Positions 43,319-52,334 of a stretch of 53,513 nucleotides of DNA are shown here, in pieces; positions within the stretch are counted from its first letter, which is position 1; every line of letters begins with the position of its first letter. Origin of the DNA: an uncultured Nostoc sp. (GTDB lineage Bacteria > Cyanobacteriota > Cyanobacteriia > Cyanobacteriales > Nostocaceae); assembly GCF_937863485.1 (NCBI RefSeq), contig NZ_CALMFY010000164.1:1-53513 (forward strand). The letters are read 5' to 3'. The notes below the pieces were generated by a model. It was not told the DNA's origin, did no database searches, and saw nothing but the letters and a program-made list of their open reading frames with translations. The position numbers and the translations under genes are program-made.

Positions 43319-43954
43319 TTAGCGACTATTCATCACTTCGAGTAGTTCGCTAGGTCGCTGAATTAAATAATCTGGATTTTGCTTGGCTAGTATTTCTGGT
43401 GAATTAAAGCCCCAAGTCACTGCAATCACTTGGATATTTGCTTTTCTTGATGCTTCTATATCTCTGGTTTCATCTCCGACATAAATAACTTCTTGAGGTT
43501 TGAGTTGATTTTGCCTCAATACATTATTGATTATGGTTGTTTTGCCAAAAATTGTAATTCCTGAGTAGATAAAATCAAATAAGTGATTTAAATCATTAAT
43601 TGTCAGGAATTGCGTAACATTTTCTTTAGAATTAGAAGTGATAATGCCCAGTTTATATCCTTGATTTTGGAGTTCCATTAATGCTTCTTTAATTCCCGGA
43701 ATGGGCTTTAATTCTGGGATTTTGTTTTTTAATTCCCCTTTAACTTTTTTAACTAGAAAAGGGATCTTAAATAGAGAAACTCCTGAGTACTTAATAATTT
43801 CCCTAGATGTTAAGTTTTTAAGGAGGGCTAATTGCTCTGGACTTATGTGTCTATAACCAAAGTCTACAGCTAGACGATTAGCAATACTTACAAGGGCATC
43901 TACTGTATCAGCAATTGTGCCATCAAAATCAAAAATAATTACTTTCGGGGTCAT
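43319..43954 (-). CDS. HAD-superfamily phosphatase (phosphoglycolate-phosphatase-like)
   Basis: A 211-residue HAD subfamily IA hydrolase. Motif I is IIFDFDGTIADT with nucleophile and acid Asp residues, motif II LGIITSNSKEN, the motif III lysine lies in FGKTTIINNVL, and motif IV is YVGDETRDIEAS. A helical cap lies between motifs I and II. Phosphoglycolate is one possible substrate; it cannot be fixed from sequence. ATG 43954 overlaps the last 26 bases of queG, so the two genes are translationally coupled. Confidence 0.88.
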   Translation of the reverse strand: MTPKVIIFDFDGTIADTVDALVSIANRLAVDFGYRHISPEQLALLKNLTSREIIKYSGVSLFKIPFLVKKVKGELKNKIPELKPIPGIKEALMELQNQGYKLGIITSNSKENVTQFLTINDLNHLFDFIYSGITIFGKTTIINNVLRQNQLKPQEVIYVGDETRDIEASRKANIQVIAVTWGFNSPEILAKQNPDYLIQRPSELLEVMNSR

Positions 43955-44903
43955 TCTTTCGCCTGGATGCGTCAAGATTAGCTAGGGCGTTGCGTCGTAA
44001 CATTTCTGGCTTAATCCGCCGCAAGGCAGATGCTGGAAATCGTTTATCCCACTCCTGATCTGAGATTTGGGCTAATTCTAGCAGTTGGGGAGCTATATTC
44101 CCAGGATAAGGCTGAAAGTCTTCAATATCAGTTGTGCTGGCAAAACGTTGATTCCAAGGACAAACATCTTGGCAAATATCACAACCAGCAACCCAGCCTT
44201 GCAAATGAGGTGTGAGTGTCTGTGGCAATTCCTCTGCCCGATTTTCAATCGTATGATAAGCAATGCAGCGATTAGCATCCACGACAAAAGGCTGAGTAAT
44301 TGCACCCGTAGGACAAGCCTGAAGACAACGAGTACAGCTACCGCAGTGTTCTGTATGAGGGCGATCGCTCTCTAATTCCAAATTTGTCAACACTTCTCCC
44401 AAAAATACCCAAGAGCCAAATTCCGGTGTAATCACATTACCATTTTTGGCAATCCAACCAATTCCGGCAAGTTGAGCCAACACTTTTTCTTGCACCGGGC
44501 CAGTATCTGCATAATAACGAGTTCGTACACCTTGATCAAGTGATTCTAGCCATGTAGATAGCTGCTTGAGTTTTTTATGCATCACCTTGTGATAATCCCT
44601 TCCCCAGCCATAACGGGAAATTTTGGCGTATTCCTCGCCTTTGGGACGTTGATGTGGTGTATAGTAATTCAGCGTCACACACACTAGCGATCGCGCTTCT
44701 GGCATCACTAAGCTGATATTTTGACGTTTTGGGTTAGCCATCCATTTCATATCGGCGTGATAACCCAGTTCAATCCATGCTTGTAACCTCTGCGCTTCTG
44801 TGGCATCTACCCTATCGACAGCAGCAATTCCAACTTTATGAAAGCCCAACTCGCTGGCTTTCTCTTTTACTACACTGCTGCTTGTTACGGAATACTGATT
44901 CAT
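43929..44903 (-). CDS. queG: Epoxyqueuosine reductase QueG
   Basis: A 324-residue cobalamin- and iron-sulfur-dependent enzyme that reduces epoxyqueuosine to queuosine in tRNA, the last step of Q biosynthesis. Two 4Fe-4S motifs are visible: CGSCTRCLQACPTGAI and CDICQDVCPWN. The upstream catalytic region has YYADTGPVQEKVLAQLAGIG and GWIAKNGNVITPEFGSW. I chose ATG 44903 (MNQYSV); an ATG at 44945 would add 14 residues. It overlaps the HAD phosphatase gene downstream. Confidence 0.95.
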   Translation of the reverse strand: MNQYSVTSSSVVKEKASELGFHKVGIAAVDRVDATEAQRLQAWIELGYHADMKWMANPKRQNISLVMPEARSLVCVTLNYYTPHQRPKGEEYAKISRYGWGRDYHKVMHKKLKQLSTWLESLDQGVRTRYYADTGPVQEKVLAQLAGIGWIAKNGNVITPEFGSWVFLGEVLTNLELESDRPHTEHCGSCTRCLQACPTGAITQPFVVDANRCIAYHTIENRAEELPQTLTPHLQGWVAGCDICQDVCPWNQRFASTTDIEDFQPYPGNIAPQLLELAQISDQEWDKRFPASALRRIKPEMLRRNALANLDASRRKNDPESNYF

Positions 44904-45172
44904 TTTTTTATTTGGATTTTGCCTAACCAAAGGCATGTAAATCATACATTACGTAGTCAATACCTTTTATTAAGATTTGTTGCTTTATCTACATAATTTT
45001 ATTATATCCTGGTAACTAATTATTCAGAAGATATTATTTGAGATTTGTCTGATCAAAACTTCTATCGTGAGAAAGATTTGTATATGTATGGCAATCTATC
45101 TCAATAGCAGCTTTCTTTTTACCGATTTTTGTATTGAAATTAATATTTAGCTAGGATAATACAGGTAATTCT

Positions 45173-45604
45173 ATGACCTCTGCTGAATCTATATCGTCAG
45201 CGCAGTTGAAAGAAGAATTCCAGATTGAGGGAATTACAGAAACAAGTGTACTACGTTATTTTGAAACCTTAAATGCTGGAGAATTTGAGGCAACTGCTGC
45301 CTTATTTGCGGTAGATGGTGTGATGCGTCCACCATTTGAATCTGATATTGTGGGGACAGATGCGATCGCAGCCTACTTAAAACAAGAAGGCCAAAACATT
45401 AAAGCTTATCCCAACACAGGAATAGCTGAGACTTTAGAAAATGGTGATATCCAAGTTCAAATAACAGGCAAAGCACAAACCTCATGGTGTAGTGTAAATG
45501 TCTTGTGGCTATTTATCCTCAATCAACAAGGGCAAATTTTCTATACTAGAATCAAACTTTTAGCTTCTCCCCAAGAGTTACTTTCTTTACGTCGGGAAAA
45601 TTAA
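45173..45604 (+). CDS. OCP C-terminal-domain homologue (CTDH, carotenoid carrier)
   Basis: A 143-residue NTF2-fold protein homologous to the C-terminal domain of orange carotenoid protein. Such CTDHs take up keto-carotenoids from membranes and pass them to helical carotenoid proteins. The residues that hydrogen-bond the carotenoid carbonyl in OCP (Tyr201, Trp288) appear as Tyr29 (SVLRYFETLN) and Trp112 (NVLWLFILN). Cys106 (TSWCSV) is near the cysteine that controls redox-dependent dimerisation in the Anabaena CTDH. The end KLLASPQELLSL is close to the OCP C-terminus. Two possible HCP partners are in this window. Confidence 0.92.
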   Translation: MTSAESISSAQLKEEFQIEGITETSVLRYFETLNAGEFEATAALFAVDGVMRPPFESDIVGTDAIAAYLKQEGQNIKAYPNTGIAETLENGDIQVQITGKAQTSWCSVNVLWLFILNQQGQIFYTRIKLLASPQELLSLRREN

Positions 45605-45706
45605 TAAGTAAATATAATTACTTAAAAGGTGTGCTTATACCCAAAACAAAATCTCGGCATTGAAAATTCGTATAAATCAGATTACTTGAAAAATAGTAAG
45701 TTTTGT

Positions 45707-46132
45707 CTATTGGACTAATTCGGGTAAAGTAGCTTCTAACTTGAGACAGTTGGCACCATTAATCTGCAACTGATAATCTACTTTATCCATGAGACGATTC
45801 ATAATTAGCCAACCATAACCACCTTCTTGTTTTTCCATAGGGTTTGGAGCGTAGTAGGTAGACATATCAAAGCCTTCGCCGTAGTCCCAAATTTCTAGGG
45901 CAAGATCCCGATCTTTGACTTCCAAACGCAATAAAATCGGTAAATTTGGTTTGTCCTTGTGGGCGTGACGGACTGCATTTGAGTAGGCTTCCACCAAAGC
46001 CAGTCTCAAACGACTTGATTGCCGCGACCAATCCACAGAATCTCCTAACTGGATTTTCAAACATCCCAGCAACCAGTTTTCGACAATATTCAGAAAATTC
46101 AAGTCACTTGGTACATGAAGCTCACTTTTCAT
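45707..46132 (-). CDS. RsbW-like anti-sigma/serine-kinase-type ATPase
   Basis: A 141-residue GHKL ATPase of the RsbW/SpoIIAB type. Motifs seen are the N box LALVEAYSNAVRHAHK, the G1 box IWDYGEGFD and the G2-like GGYGWLIMNRLMD. In partner-switching systems such kinases phosphorylate an STAS protein, which a PP2C phosphatase reverses. The phosphatase gene is three bases upstream in the same operon. No STAS antagonist is adjacent. Confidence 0.88.
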   Translation of the reverse strand: MKSELHVPSDLNFLNIVENWLLGCLKIQLGDSVDWSRQSSRLRLALVEAYSNAVRHAHKDKPNLPILLRLEVKDRDLALEIWDYGEGFDMSTYYAPNPMEKQEGGYGWLIMNRLMDKVDYQLQINGANCLKLEATLPELVQ

Positions 46133-46135
46133 TAC

Positions 46136-47809
46136 TTACAAAATCTCCAGCGAAAGTATAGTTTGATCGTCTTCTTGAATGTGGTTATCTGCCTGGATGC
46201 GAGCTAGTAAATGGTTAAGAGAAAGTGGTTGTTGCTCTTGTTGTAACAGTTGCCAAAGACCATCTTGATTCAGCATAGAACGATTAACTGACTCAACGCT
46301 AGACCCAGTTTCTACTGATGGATCACAATTAGTTGATACCATTGCTTCTGTAATTCCATCGCTGGCTAGTAACAATGTGTCTCCAGCAGCTAGAACCAAG
46401 CGACCAGACTGTGCCTGCCACTTGGGTAAGATCCCTAAAGGAACGCTACGGACTTTGAGGTAATTGGGATTGTCGGCTAAAACGCCTTGGCGTGACCATA
46501 ACAGTGGATATATATGACCAGCATTAGTGTAGACGAGTTCCTTAGTGGTAGGGGTATAACATGCTAACACAAGAGTGATGAAATAATTGTTGCTAACTAA
46601 ATCTTCACTGAGAGCGTGGTTGAGGTTTTGCATGACCACATTCGGCTCGGCTGGTGCTTCTTGAGATAATTCCCGGCGCAAAACTGAAATAATACTAGCC
46701 ATAAATAAAGCAGCTGGGACGCCCTTGCCAGAGACATCACCCACTGCTAACCACAAATCACCTTTGGGATGAACAAAAACTTCAAAAAAATCGCCTCCTA
46801 CTTCTCGCGCTGGGTAACAGCAGGCTTGCACCTTTACACCTTTGATGTCAGGTAAACTTTGGCGTAGCAAGTTGTATTGAATTTGGCGAGCTACTTCCAA
46901 CTCATTATGAATCTGCTGTTGCTTTTCTTGGAGACGTTGGTAGAGTTTTGCTTGAGAGAGGGCTAAGGCTGCTTGTTCGGCAACACCTGCAATCAGTTGG
47001 ATGTCTTCGTCTTGCCAGGGGCGATCGCTTCCCCATTGGTGGAGGGCTAGCACAGCCAACAAATGCTGCTGGTAGCTAAGTGGTACAACCAGGTGGTGAC
47101 AAGGGTTGCCGTCGTATATTTCTTGAGCAAGTTGATAATGACGGGTTTCCAGCACTTTTTCAATTAAAACACTCGAATCGAAGAAGAAATCTGATACACG
47201 GGATTGAGGATCGCGGTATAAGAACTGGTCTTGTGTCAGGCGATCGCCCTCTACTGGTCTGAGCAAGCAACTGGTAGCTTCAAATCTTTGTCCAATAGTT
47301 GCTACAATCTTTTGCAGCATACTGTCGTAGTCTAAAGATTCCCGAATTGCTGTTGTTACCGCATTAAACAAAGATTCTCGCCGTAGGGACCGACGCAACT
47401 CTTGCGTGCGCTTCTTAACTAGGCGATATGTATCAGCGGCTTGCTCAACTAATGCCCTGAGTTTATCTGGATTCCAGGGTTTGGTAATGTACTTGAAGAC
47501 TTGACCAGAGTTAATCGCATCCACCAAATCTTCGACATCAGTAAAACCAGTTAATAAAATCCGAATCGTGTCCGGAAAGTGCTCTACAGTGCGACTAAAA
47601 AATTCCGTACCACTCATTTCTGGCATTCTTTGGTCAGAAATAATCACCGCCATTTCGCCAAATTGATCCAAGATTTCCAAAGCACCAAAGGCATGATTGG
47701 CTTTATATACTTGATAATCTCGCCTAAAAGTGCGGTAGAGTAAATCTAAGTTATCTGGCTCATCATCTACCACCATGAGTTTAAGTTTCTCCAACCCGAT
47801 CTCAGCCAT
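46136..47809 (-). CDS. REC-GAF-SpoIIE (PP2C) serine phosphatase
   Basis: A 557-residue signalling phosphatase. Residues 10-130 are a response-regulator receiver domain with Asp15-Asp16 and phospho-acceptor Asp59 (IISDQRMPEMSG). Residues about 160-290 are a GAF domain. After a helical linker (QLHNELEVARQIQYNL-like) comes the PP2C/SpoIIE domain with GGDFFEVFV, AVGDVSGKGVPAALFMA and LLLASDGITEAM. A histidine kinase probably controls it through the receiver, and it likely dephosphorylates an STAS protein phosphorylated by the RsbW-like kinase of the same operon. Confidence 0.92.
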   Translation of the reverse strand: MAEIGLEKLKLMVVDDEPDNLDLLYRTFRRDYQVYKANHAFGALEILDQFGEMAVIISDQRMPEMSGTEFFSRTVEHFPDTIRILLTGFTDVEDLVDAINSGQVFKYITKPWNPDKLRALVEQAADTYRLVKKRTQELRRSLRRESLFNAVTTAIRESLDYDSMLQKIVATIGQRFEATSCLLRPVEGDRLTQDQFLYRDPQSRVSDFFFDSSVLIEKVLETRHYQLAQEIYDGNPCHHLVVPLSYQQHLLAVLALHQWGSDRPWQDEDIQLIAGVAEQAALALSQAKLYQRLQEKQQQIHNELEVARQIQYNLLRQSLPDIKGVKVQACCYPAREVGGDFFEVFVHPKGDLWLAVGDVSGKGVPAALFMASIISVLRRELSQEAPAEPNVVMQNLNHALSEDLVSNNYFITLVLACYTPTTKELVYTNAGHIYPLLWSRQGVLADNPNYLKVRSVPLGILPKWQAQSGRLVLAAGDTLLLASDGITEAMVSTNCDPSVETGSSVESVNRSMLNQDGLWQLLQQEQQPLSLNHLLARIQADNHIQEDDQTILSLEIL

Positions 47810-47970
47810 ATTTGACTTTAGTTTTCACATATTTGAATAGCGAGATAGTGTGATGTTTATCCCACCTGATAAATAATAGAAAATCAGAGAAGCCATTCAC
47901 TTTGAAATAACTTTCTCAAAGTTGTGAGTTTCCCTTGATCATCCTCAATTGTTCCACACCAAAATTAACT

Positions 47971-48690
47971 TTATCCAACTAACCCAGAACGCAAGGCGCG
48001 GACTGCTGCTTGGGTACGGTCATCGGCACATAGCTTATTCAAAATATTGCGAACGTGAGTTTTAACAGTCCCAACAGTGATGTAAAGTCTTTCCGCAATT
48101 ACAGCATTACTACAACCTTCGACTATCAACTGTAACACTTCTAATTCCCTTTCTGTCAGGCTGTAAGGTTGAATTCCTTCCAGATTCTCGACATCATCAG
48201 GGTTAGAGGCAATAGTTTTGATATCTACAAAAGCCGATTCCAACTTTTGAGGATTTTGTTGCGCTTGTTGTAATACAATCCGAGCGATCGCTGGATCGAT
48301 CCAGGCGTTGCCATTGTAAGTTACTCGTATTGCTTCCAGCAAATTATCGAATTTGATATCTTTCATACAATAAGAGTCTGCACCAGCAGCAAAAGCTGCC
48401 AACACAGCTTCTTTGTTATCCCGCAGCGTCAAAATTAACACCTTTGTGACTAGCTGCTGCCCATTAGCAGTAGATTTTACCTCCCGTGTCAGCTCAATGC
48501 CATCCTTATCTGGTAAACCAATATCTACAATGGCAATATCTGGTTGTACCATTTTTAACATTTTTAGTCCCTCAGCAGCATTGGCAGCTTCACCTACAAC
48601 TTCAATTTCATCCTTTTGCAGTAATGCTGTCCGAATACCTACACGAGTTAGATCATGATCTTCAATCAGAGCGATACGAATTTTACTCAT
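47971..48690 (-). CDS. NarL/FixJ-type response regulator
   Basis: A 239-residue two-component regulator. The receiver domain has Glu10-Asp11-x-Asp13-type acidic residues (LIEDHD) and phospho-acceptor Asp56 (IVDIGLPDKDG). The LuxR-type helix-turn-helix is at the end (LTERELEVLQLIVEGCSNAV, then TVGTVKTHVRNILNKL). A 40-residue linker is longer than usual. ATG 48690 is preferred to TTG 48696. It is 161 bases upstream of the phosphatase-kinase pair on the same strand and may be in the same regulon. Confidence 0.92.
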   Translation of the reverse strand: MSKIRIALIEDHDLTRVGIRTALLQKDEIEVVGEAANAAEGLKMLKMVQPDIAIVDIGLPDKDGIELTREVKSTANGQQLVTKVLILTLRDNKEAVLAAFAAGADSYCMKDIKFDNLLEAIRVTYNGNAWIDPAIARIVLQQAQQNPQKLESAFVDIKTIASNPDDVENLEGIQPYSLTERELEVLQLIVEGCSNAVIAERLYITVGTVKTHVRNILNKLCADDRTQAAVRALRSGLVG

Positions 48691-48738
48691 AGCCAACTTC
48701 AGCCCGTTACACTACCTTAACCATAAAGTCGAGTTTCG

Positions 48739-48780
48739 TGACATACTCCCACACTAACTGCTAGCAGTATAGTGGGGGCT
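48739..48780. repeat. IS200/IS605-end-like hairpin
   Basis: TGACATACTCCCACAC leads into the hairpin CACTAACTGCTAGCAGTATAGTG-type stem (inner palindrome ACTGCTAGCAGT) and GTGGGGGCTTCT follows. The lead-in TGACATACTCCC is the same as at 40430. Hairpins of this kind mark ends of IS200/IS605 elements, but no transposase is present. The rest of 48781-49018 shows nothing. Confidence 0.5.
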
Positions 48781-49018
48781 TCTGTTCCCAGAACCAGAGT
48801 TGAGAGTTGAGCGTTTTATACTGAGTGAATATTACACCTTAACAAGAAAATTTGGACTGGTTCAGCCCAACTACAAGCGCCCAAGACTAATTAGTTTAAT
48901 TATGCTTTCTATTGTTGCAGGGCAAGGGGGAATCTCTCCTGCCTAAGTTCTAATATAAAAAATTTGATAAACTTAACATTCAAGGAAATCTGGTGTGAGA
49001 ATTACTCAAGAATAGGCT

Positions 49019-49774
49019 ATGTCTAACGGCAATCAAGCATTTTCAGTGTTGGGAATACCAGTTCATGTGATGGCTAACTATCTAGGCTGGTTGTTAGAAT
49101 GCCTGCACGCAGGCAGAGGAACTCATATAGTAACGCTCAATGCAGAAATGATTATGCAGGCAGAGCGAAATCATTTCTTAGCTCAGGTGATTAAAAATGC
49201 TGAATTAGTGATTCCAGATGGAGCCGGGGTTGTTCTGTATTTGCGGTGGCTGTTATGGCAAAAAGTGCAGCGTTTTCCAGGGATTGAACTAGCAGAAAAA
49301 CTTTTGCAAGAACTTGGGCAACAGAAGACAGGGGCAAAGGTATTTTTCTATGGAGCAGCGCCTGGAGTGGCCTCAATTGCGGCAGATTTTTGGCAGCAGC
49401 AAATTCCAGATTTGCGTATAGTAGGCACTTACTCAGGCTACCATTCCTCAGAAGAAGAAGCACAATTGCAACAAACTCTTGCTCAATTGCAGCCACAAGT
49501 GATTTTTGTCGGTTTGGGAGTGCCACGTCAAGAGTTATGGATTGCCGAAAACCGCCATTTGTGTCCTCAAGCAATTTGGATTGGCGTCGGTGGCAGTTTT
49601 GATATTTGGTCGGGAACTAAAACTCGTGCTCCTGCCTGGTTAGGAAATAATAATTTGGAATGGTTGTATCGGCTTTATCAAGAACCTTGGCGCTGGCGGC
49701 GGATGTTGGCTTTGCCAGCGTTTGCTGTGAAAGCGTTTGTTTATCGTTTGACAGCAAGGGGTGCAATTAGTTAA
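49019..49774 (+). CDS. WecG/TagA/CpsF-family glycosyltransferase
   Basis: A 251-residue GT26 enzyme that moves a sugar onto a lipid carrier or lipid-linked sugar for polysaccharide synthesis. Motifs: TLNAEMIMQAER, the conserved VIPDGAGVVLYLRW with the catalytic Asp, KVFFYGAAPGVA, and FVGLGVPRQELWIAEN. The C-terminal basic-aromatic segment (LYQEPWRWRRMLALPAFAVK) is expected to touch the membrane. Length is normal. Confidence 0.93.
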   Translation: MSNGNQAFSVLGIPVHVMANYLGWLLECLHAGRGTHIVTLNAEMIMQAERNHFLAQVIKNAELVIPDGAGVVLYLRWLLWQKVQRFPGIELAEKLLQELGQQKTGAKVFFYGAAPGVASIAADFWQQQIPDLRIVGTYSGYHSSEEEAQLQQTLAQLQPQVIFVGLGVPRQELWIAENRHLCPQAIWIGVGGSFDIWSGTKTRAPAWLGNNNLEWLYRLYQEPWRWRRMLALPAFAVKAFVYRLTARGAIS

Positions 49775-49873
49775 GAGGGGAGAGACGCGATTAATCGCAT
49801 CTGTACTGAGTGTTATTACTTAGTTAGTATTAAAGTCTTTAAAAAATTTTAAATTTTCTTTGTTGAATTTTAA

Positions 49874-49896
49874 ATTCCCAGGCGAAACCTGGGAAT
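49874..49896 (+). terminator. Hairpin after the glycosyltransferase gene
   Basis: ATTCCCAGG pairs with CCTGGGAAT over a CGAAA loop and is followed by CCTTATTTT. It is a weak rho-independent terminator 100 bases after the stop codon. Confidence 0.6.
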
Positions 49897-50022
49897 CCTT
49901 ATTTTGAGAGGAATGTCACATCTAAGCCGGCAAACTATTTGGTTGTGGGTATGAGGAAAATTTAACAATGCCAGTATTAACAACTCAAGTTAAGAAAGAC
50001 AAATCTTTTCATAGAAAGGACA

Positions 50023-50715
50023 GTGAAACTCAACAGCACGGTAGTAATACTACTGCAAAGGTGGCAATTGCAATCTGTAACCAAAACTTATACTAACGGC
50101 ACTCACGCCTTGTTGAATGCGAACCTTGAGGTAAAAAAGGGAGAATTTCTGTTTATCACCGGGCCAAGTGGTTCAGGTAAATCAACGCTCTTGAAACTGC
50201 TGTATGGCCAGGAGTTACCCACACAGGGAGAAGTAATTGTTGACGAATGTAATGTAGCAGGTTTACGGGGCGATCGCTTGTCATTATTGCGGCGACGGAT
50301 TGGCATTGTGTTTCAAGACTACAAATTGATTAGCCAACGAACAGTAGCGGAAAATGTAACTTTTGTGCTGCAAGCTCAAGGGTATACCCGTAAAGAAATT
50401 CAACGACGCCTAGAACCAACCTTGAAGCTGGTGGGTTTACTGAGTAAAGCTGACTGCTTTCCAGATCAACTGTCTGGGGGAGAGCAACAGCGGGTGAGTA
50501 TTGCCCGTGCGATCGTTGGTACACCACCGCTGCTGTTGGCGGATGAGCCTACTGGAAATCTCGATCCAGATAATTCTTGGCAAGTGATCCAGATTCTTCA
50601 GAAGTTAAATTCCTTTGGGGCTACAGTAATTGTTACCACCCACGATGAACAGTTGGTGCGGCGATGCAATCATCGGATAGTGCAAGTTCGCAATGGACGG
50701 CTGTCTCGAAAATAA
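50023..50715 (+). CDS. ftsE: FtsE-like cell-division ABC ATPase (shifted N-terminus)
   Basis: A 230-residue ATPase of the FtsE type that works with FtsX at the divisome. Motifs: Walker [27 protein letters not shown], signature [15 protein letters not shown], Walker [12 protein letters not shown] and H-loop TTHDE. An upstream ATG at 49968 opens a protein-like frame ([20 protein letters not shown] and on to TAKVAI) that is one base out of phase with the ATPase and stops at 50094. I recall that related Nostoc FtsE proteins carry this extension, so an indel near 50064-50070 is likely. The ATPase domain itself is complete and may start at GTG 50023. No ftsX is adjacent. Confidence 0.85.
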   Translation: MKLNSTVVILLQRWQLQSVTKTYTNGTHALLNANLEVKKGEFLFITGPSGSGKSTLLKLLYGQELPTQGEVIVDECNVAGLRGDRLSLLRRRIGIVFQDYKLISQRTVAENVTFVLQAQGYTRKEIQRRLEPTLKLVGLLSKADCFPDQLSGGEQQRVSIARAIVGTPPLLLADEPTGNLDPDNSWQVIQILQKLNSFGATVIVTTHDEQLVRRCNHRIVQVRNGRLSRK

Positions 50716-50744
50716 GCATTGGGTATGGGAAATTGGGCAAATAA

Positions 50745-51542
50745 CTAATAAACGTGGTGCTTGACTTTTGCTGATACGGGTACGAAAGTTGTTGCTGTTT
50801 TGGGTGCTAGGACTTGTAGGCGATGGTCTCCGACCGACCGGAGGTCATCGCAGGCTTGTAAACTCTTAAAAGCTGCCTCTCGGATCACAACTTCCTCCTC
50901 TCGACTGAGTAGGAGTTGCAAGCATTCGACAACATCTTGCTGCACTGAAGGATCAACTCGCTTACGGCTGATGATTTTAGTTAGTTGACGTAGGGCAATC
51001 AACCGCTTCAATGGATCTTTTTCTGTTAAATTCACCAACAACTGATCAAGGTGGTCTTCTTCTCGATTTTCATAGAAGTTGACAATTTGCCATACCAATA
51101 AAATTAAAGTTAACAGGGTTCCCACGCCTTGTACAATAGCACCAGCGGCAATCCAGGGACTGTGAGAGTCAACCCAAATTGCAGCTGCCATGTAAGTGCT
51201 GACAGTAGCAAGACCACCACTGACGACTGCTAAGGCTAACCGACGATTTGAACTGTTTAAGAACTTACGGATCTTAGACCAGTGCAATTGCCAGTCCCAA
51301 TTCTGCATTGAGTAAACCAATACCATTACCCCAACGCCGATTAAGAGAGCCAATAGCAGTTTCCAGTTCCATAACAACATCGCAACGACGATTGTCAGAA
51401 ACCCAAGAAAGCCCCCAGGCCCAGAGAAGCGCTTAAATGTTTGCTGCTTTCTAGCTCCTTTTGTCTTGAACTTTGTCAGCGACCAGTTCCAGATGGGGAT
51501 CTGGTTGATCAATTGCTGCCAAGAAGACGAAGCCTGTGCCAC
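50745..51542 (-). CDS. Membrane protein with C-terminal armadillo/HEAT-like helices
   Basis: A 265-residue protein. Four hydrophobic segments lie between about residues 45 and 165 (FLTIVVAMLLWNWKLLLALL, LALAVVSGGLATVSTYMAAA and others). The C-terminal third (DPLKRLIALRQLTKII, VQQDVVECLQLLLSREEEVV, IREAAFKSLQAC) has two or three HEAT-like helical pairs. The start is GTG at 51542. Function is unknown. It converges on ftsE with a 29-base gap. Confidence 0.75.
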   Translation of the reverse strand: MAQASSSWQQLINQIPIWNWSLTKFKTKGARKQQTFKRFSGPGGFLGFLTIVVAMLLWNWKLLLALLIGVGVMVLVYSMQNWDWQLHWSKIRKFLNSSNRRLALAVVSGGLATVSTYMAAAIWVDSHSPWIAAGAIVQGVGTLLTLILLVWQIVNFYENREEDHLDQLLVNLTEKDPLKRLIALRQLTKIISRKRVDPSVQQDVVECLQLLLSREEEVVIREAAFKSLQACDDLRSVGDHRLQVLAPKTATTFVPVSAKVKHHVY

Positions 51543-51977
51543 AGTGTTTACCTACTTGATTACAAAATTACCTATTGTATAAGTTTTACTAAGGATGAAG
51601 AAAGGGTGAAGCCCCAAACCACAAGATGCCCGGTTTTCATGGACGGATAGTAGACTAGTACAGGACGGCGGAAATCAAGATAACATTTTAAATGCCTTAG
51701 AGCAAGGGCGTAAAGGCTTTTTAAATTTTGAATGCGTGAATTTTACTAATTTAAAGACAAAAACGAAAGTTATCAAGGGTGAATTGACCATCAAAAGCAC
51801 AGAAGGTAACGCTACAAATGTTATTCACAGTTATGGATAATCAGGTATTGGGGGAAATTACCGAGTCTGACTTGGCAAGATTAGCGCTTGGTAGTGGAGT
51901 TTGATCGAAGAGTTGGCGATCGCGATCGTCGGCAAAAAGCACTAGCCGTTGCGAACTAGTGACAGCGTTAACCGAGT
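51543..51977. other. Intergenic region with a solo repeat end and a possible coding relic
   Basis: A solo end of repeat family H (CTAGTACAGGACGGCGGAAA) lies at 51655-51675. From about 51710 to 51840 the plus strand reads a protein-like fragment (FLNFECVNFTNLKTKTKVIK, then GELTIKSTEGNATNVIHSYG and a stop) without a start codon. I cannot assign it. No intact gene is seen. Confidence 0.45.
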
Positions 51978-52083
51978 TAAGGGACTGACAAAAAATAAAT
52001 TATCCAAAATTATTTGTACATTTGTAGGGGATCTTGGTCTTGCGCCCCGGAGATGGGATGTTTTTTTAACTAGAAGTCCTTAA
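51978..52083. repeat. MITE-like element, family F, copy 2 (diverged)
   Basis: Left end TTAAGGGACTGACAAAAAAT and right end TTTTTAACTAGAAGTCCTTA correspond to the ends of 16746-16873. The interior TAAATTATCCAAA is shared, but the centre (GGGGATCTTGGTCTTGCGCC) is different. Confidence 0.65.
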
Positions 52084-52200
52084 GCGGACGCAAGAAAGTA
52101 GCTTCTAAAAATCCGCTTTTAGGCGCTCCCATTAAGACTGTTAGCCCTGAATAGGTTGTAATATCAAGTTCGGGTGATTACTTATAATAAAATCTATCAA

Positions 52201-52280
52201 TGTAGGTTGGGTTGAACGCCAGTGAAACCCAACATTTACTTCTTGTTAATGTTGGGTTTCGTTCCTTAACCCAACCTACA
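52201..52280. repeat. 80-bp double-stem palindromic repeat (TGTAGGTTGGGTT)
   Basis: The outer arms TGTAGGTTGGGTT and AACCCAACCTACA are perfectly complementary, as are the inner arms GAAACCCAACATT and AATGTTGGGTTTC. The loop is TACTTCTTGTT-like. This is a well-known shape of Nostocales dispersed repeat. It lies just upstream of the hydrolase gene and creates a false N-terminal extension in that frame. Confidence 0.9.
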
Positions 52281-52334
52281 GATATTATATATGTTACTTA
52301 TGCCAATAATCACTACATTAAACAAAAAATACTT

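Noticed and set aside
52212..52334. 41-residue N-terminal extension of the alpha/beta-hydrolase gene
   Set aside because: These codons lie partly in the 80-bp palindromic repeat; ATG 52335 matches the start of the hydrolase fold.
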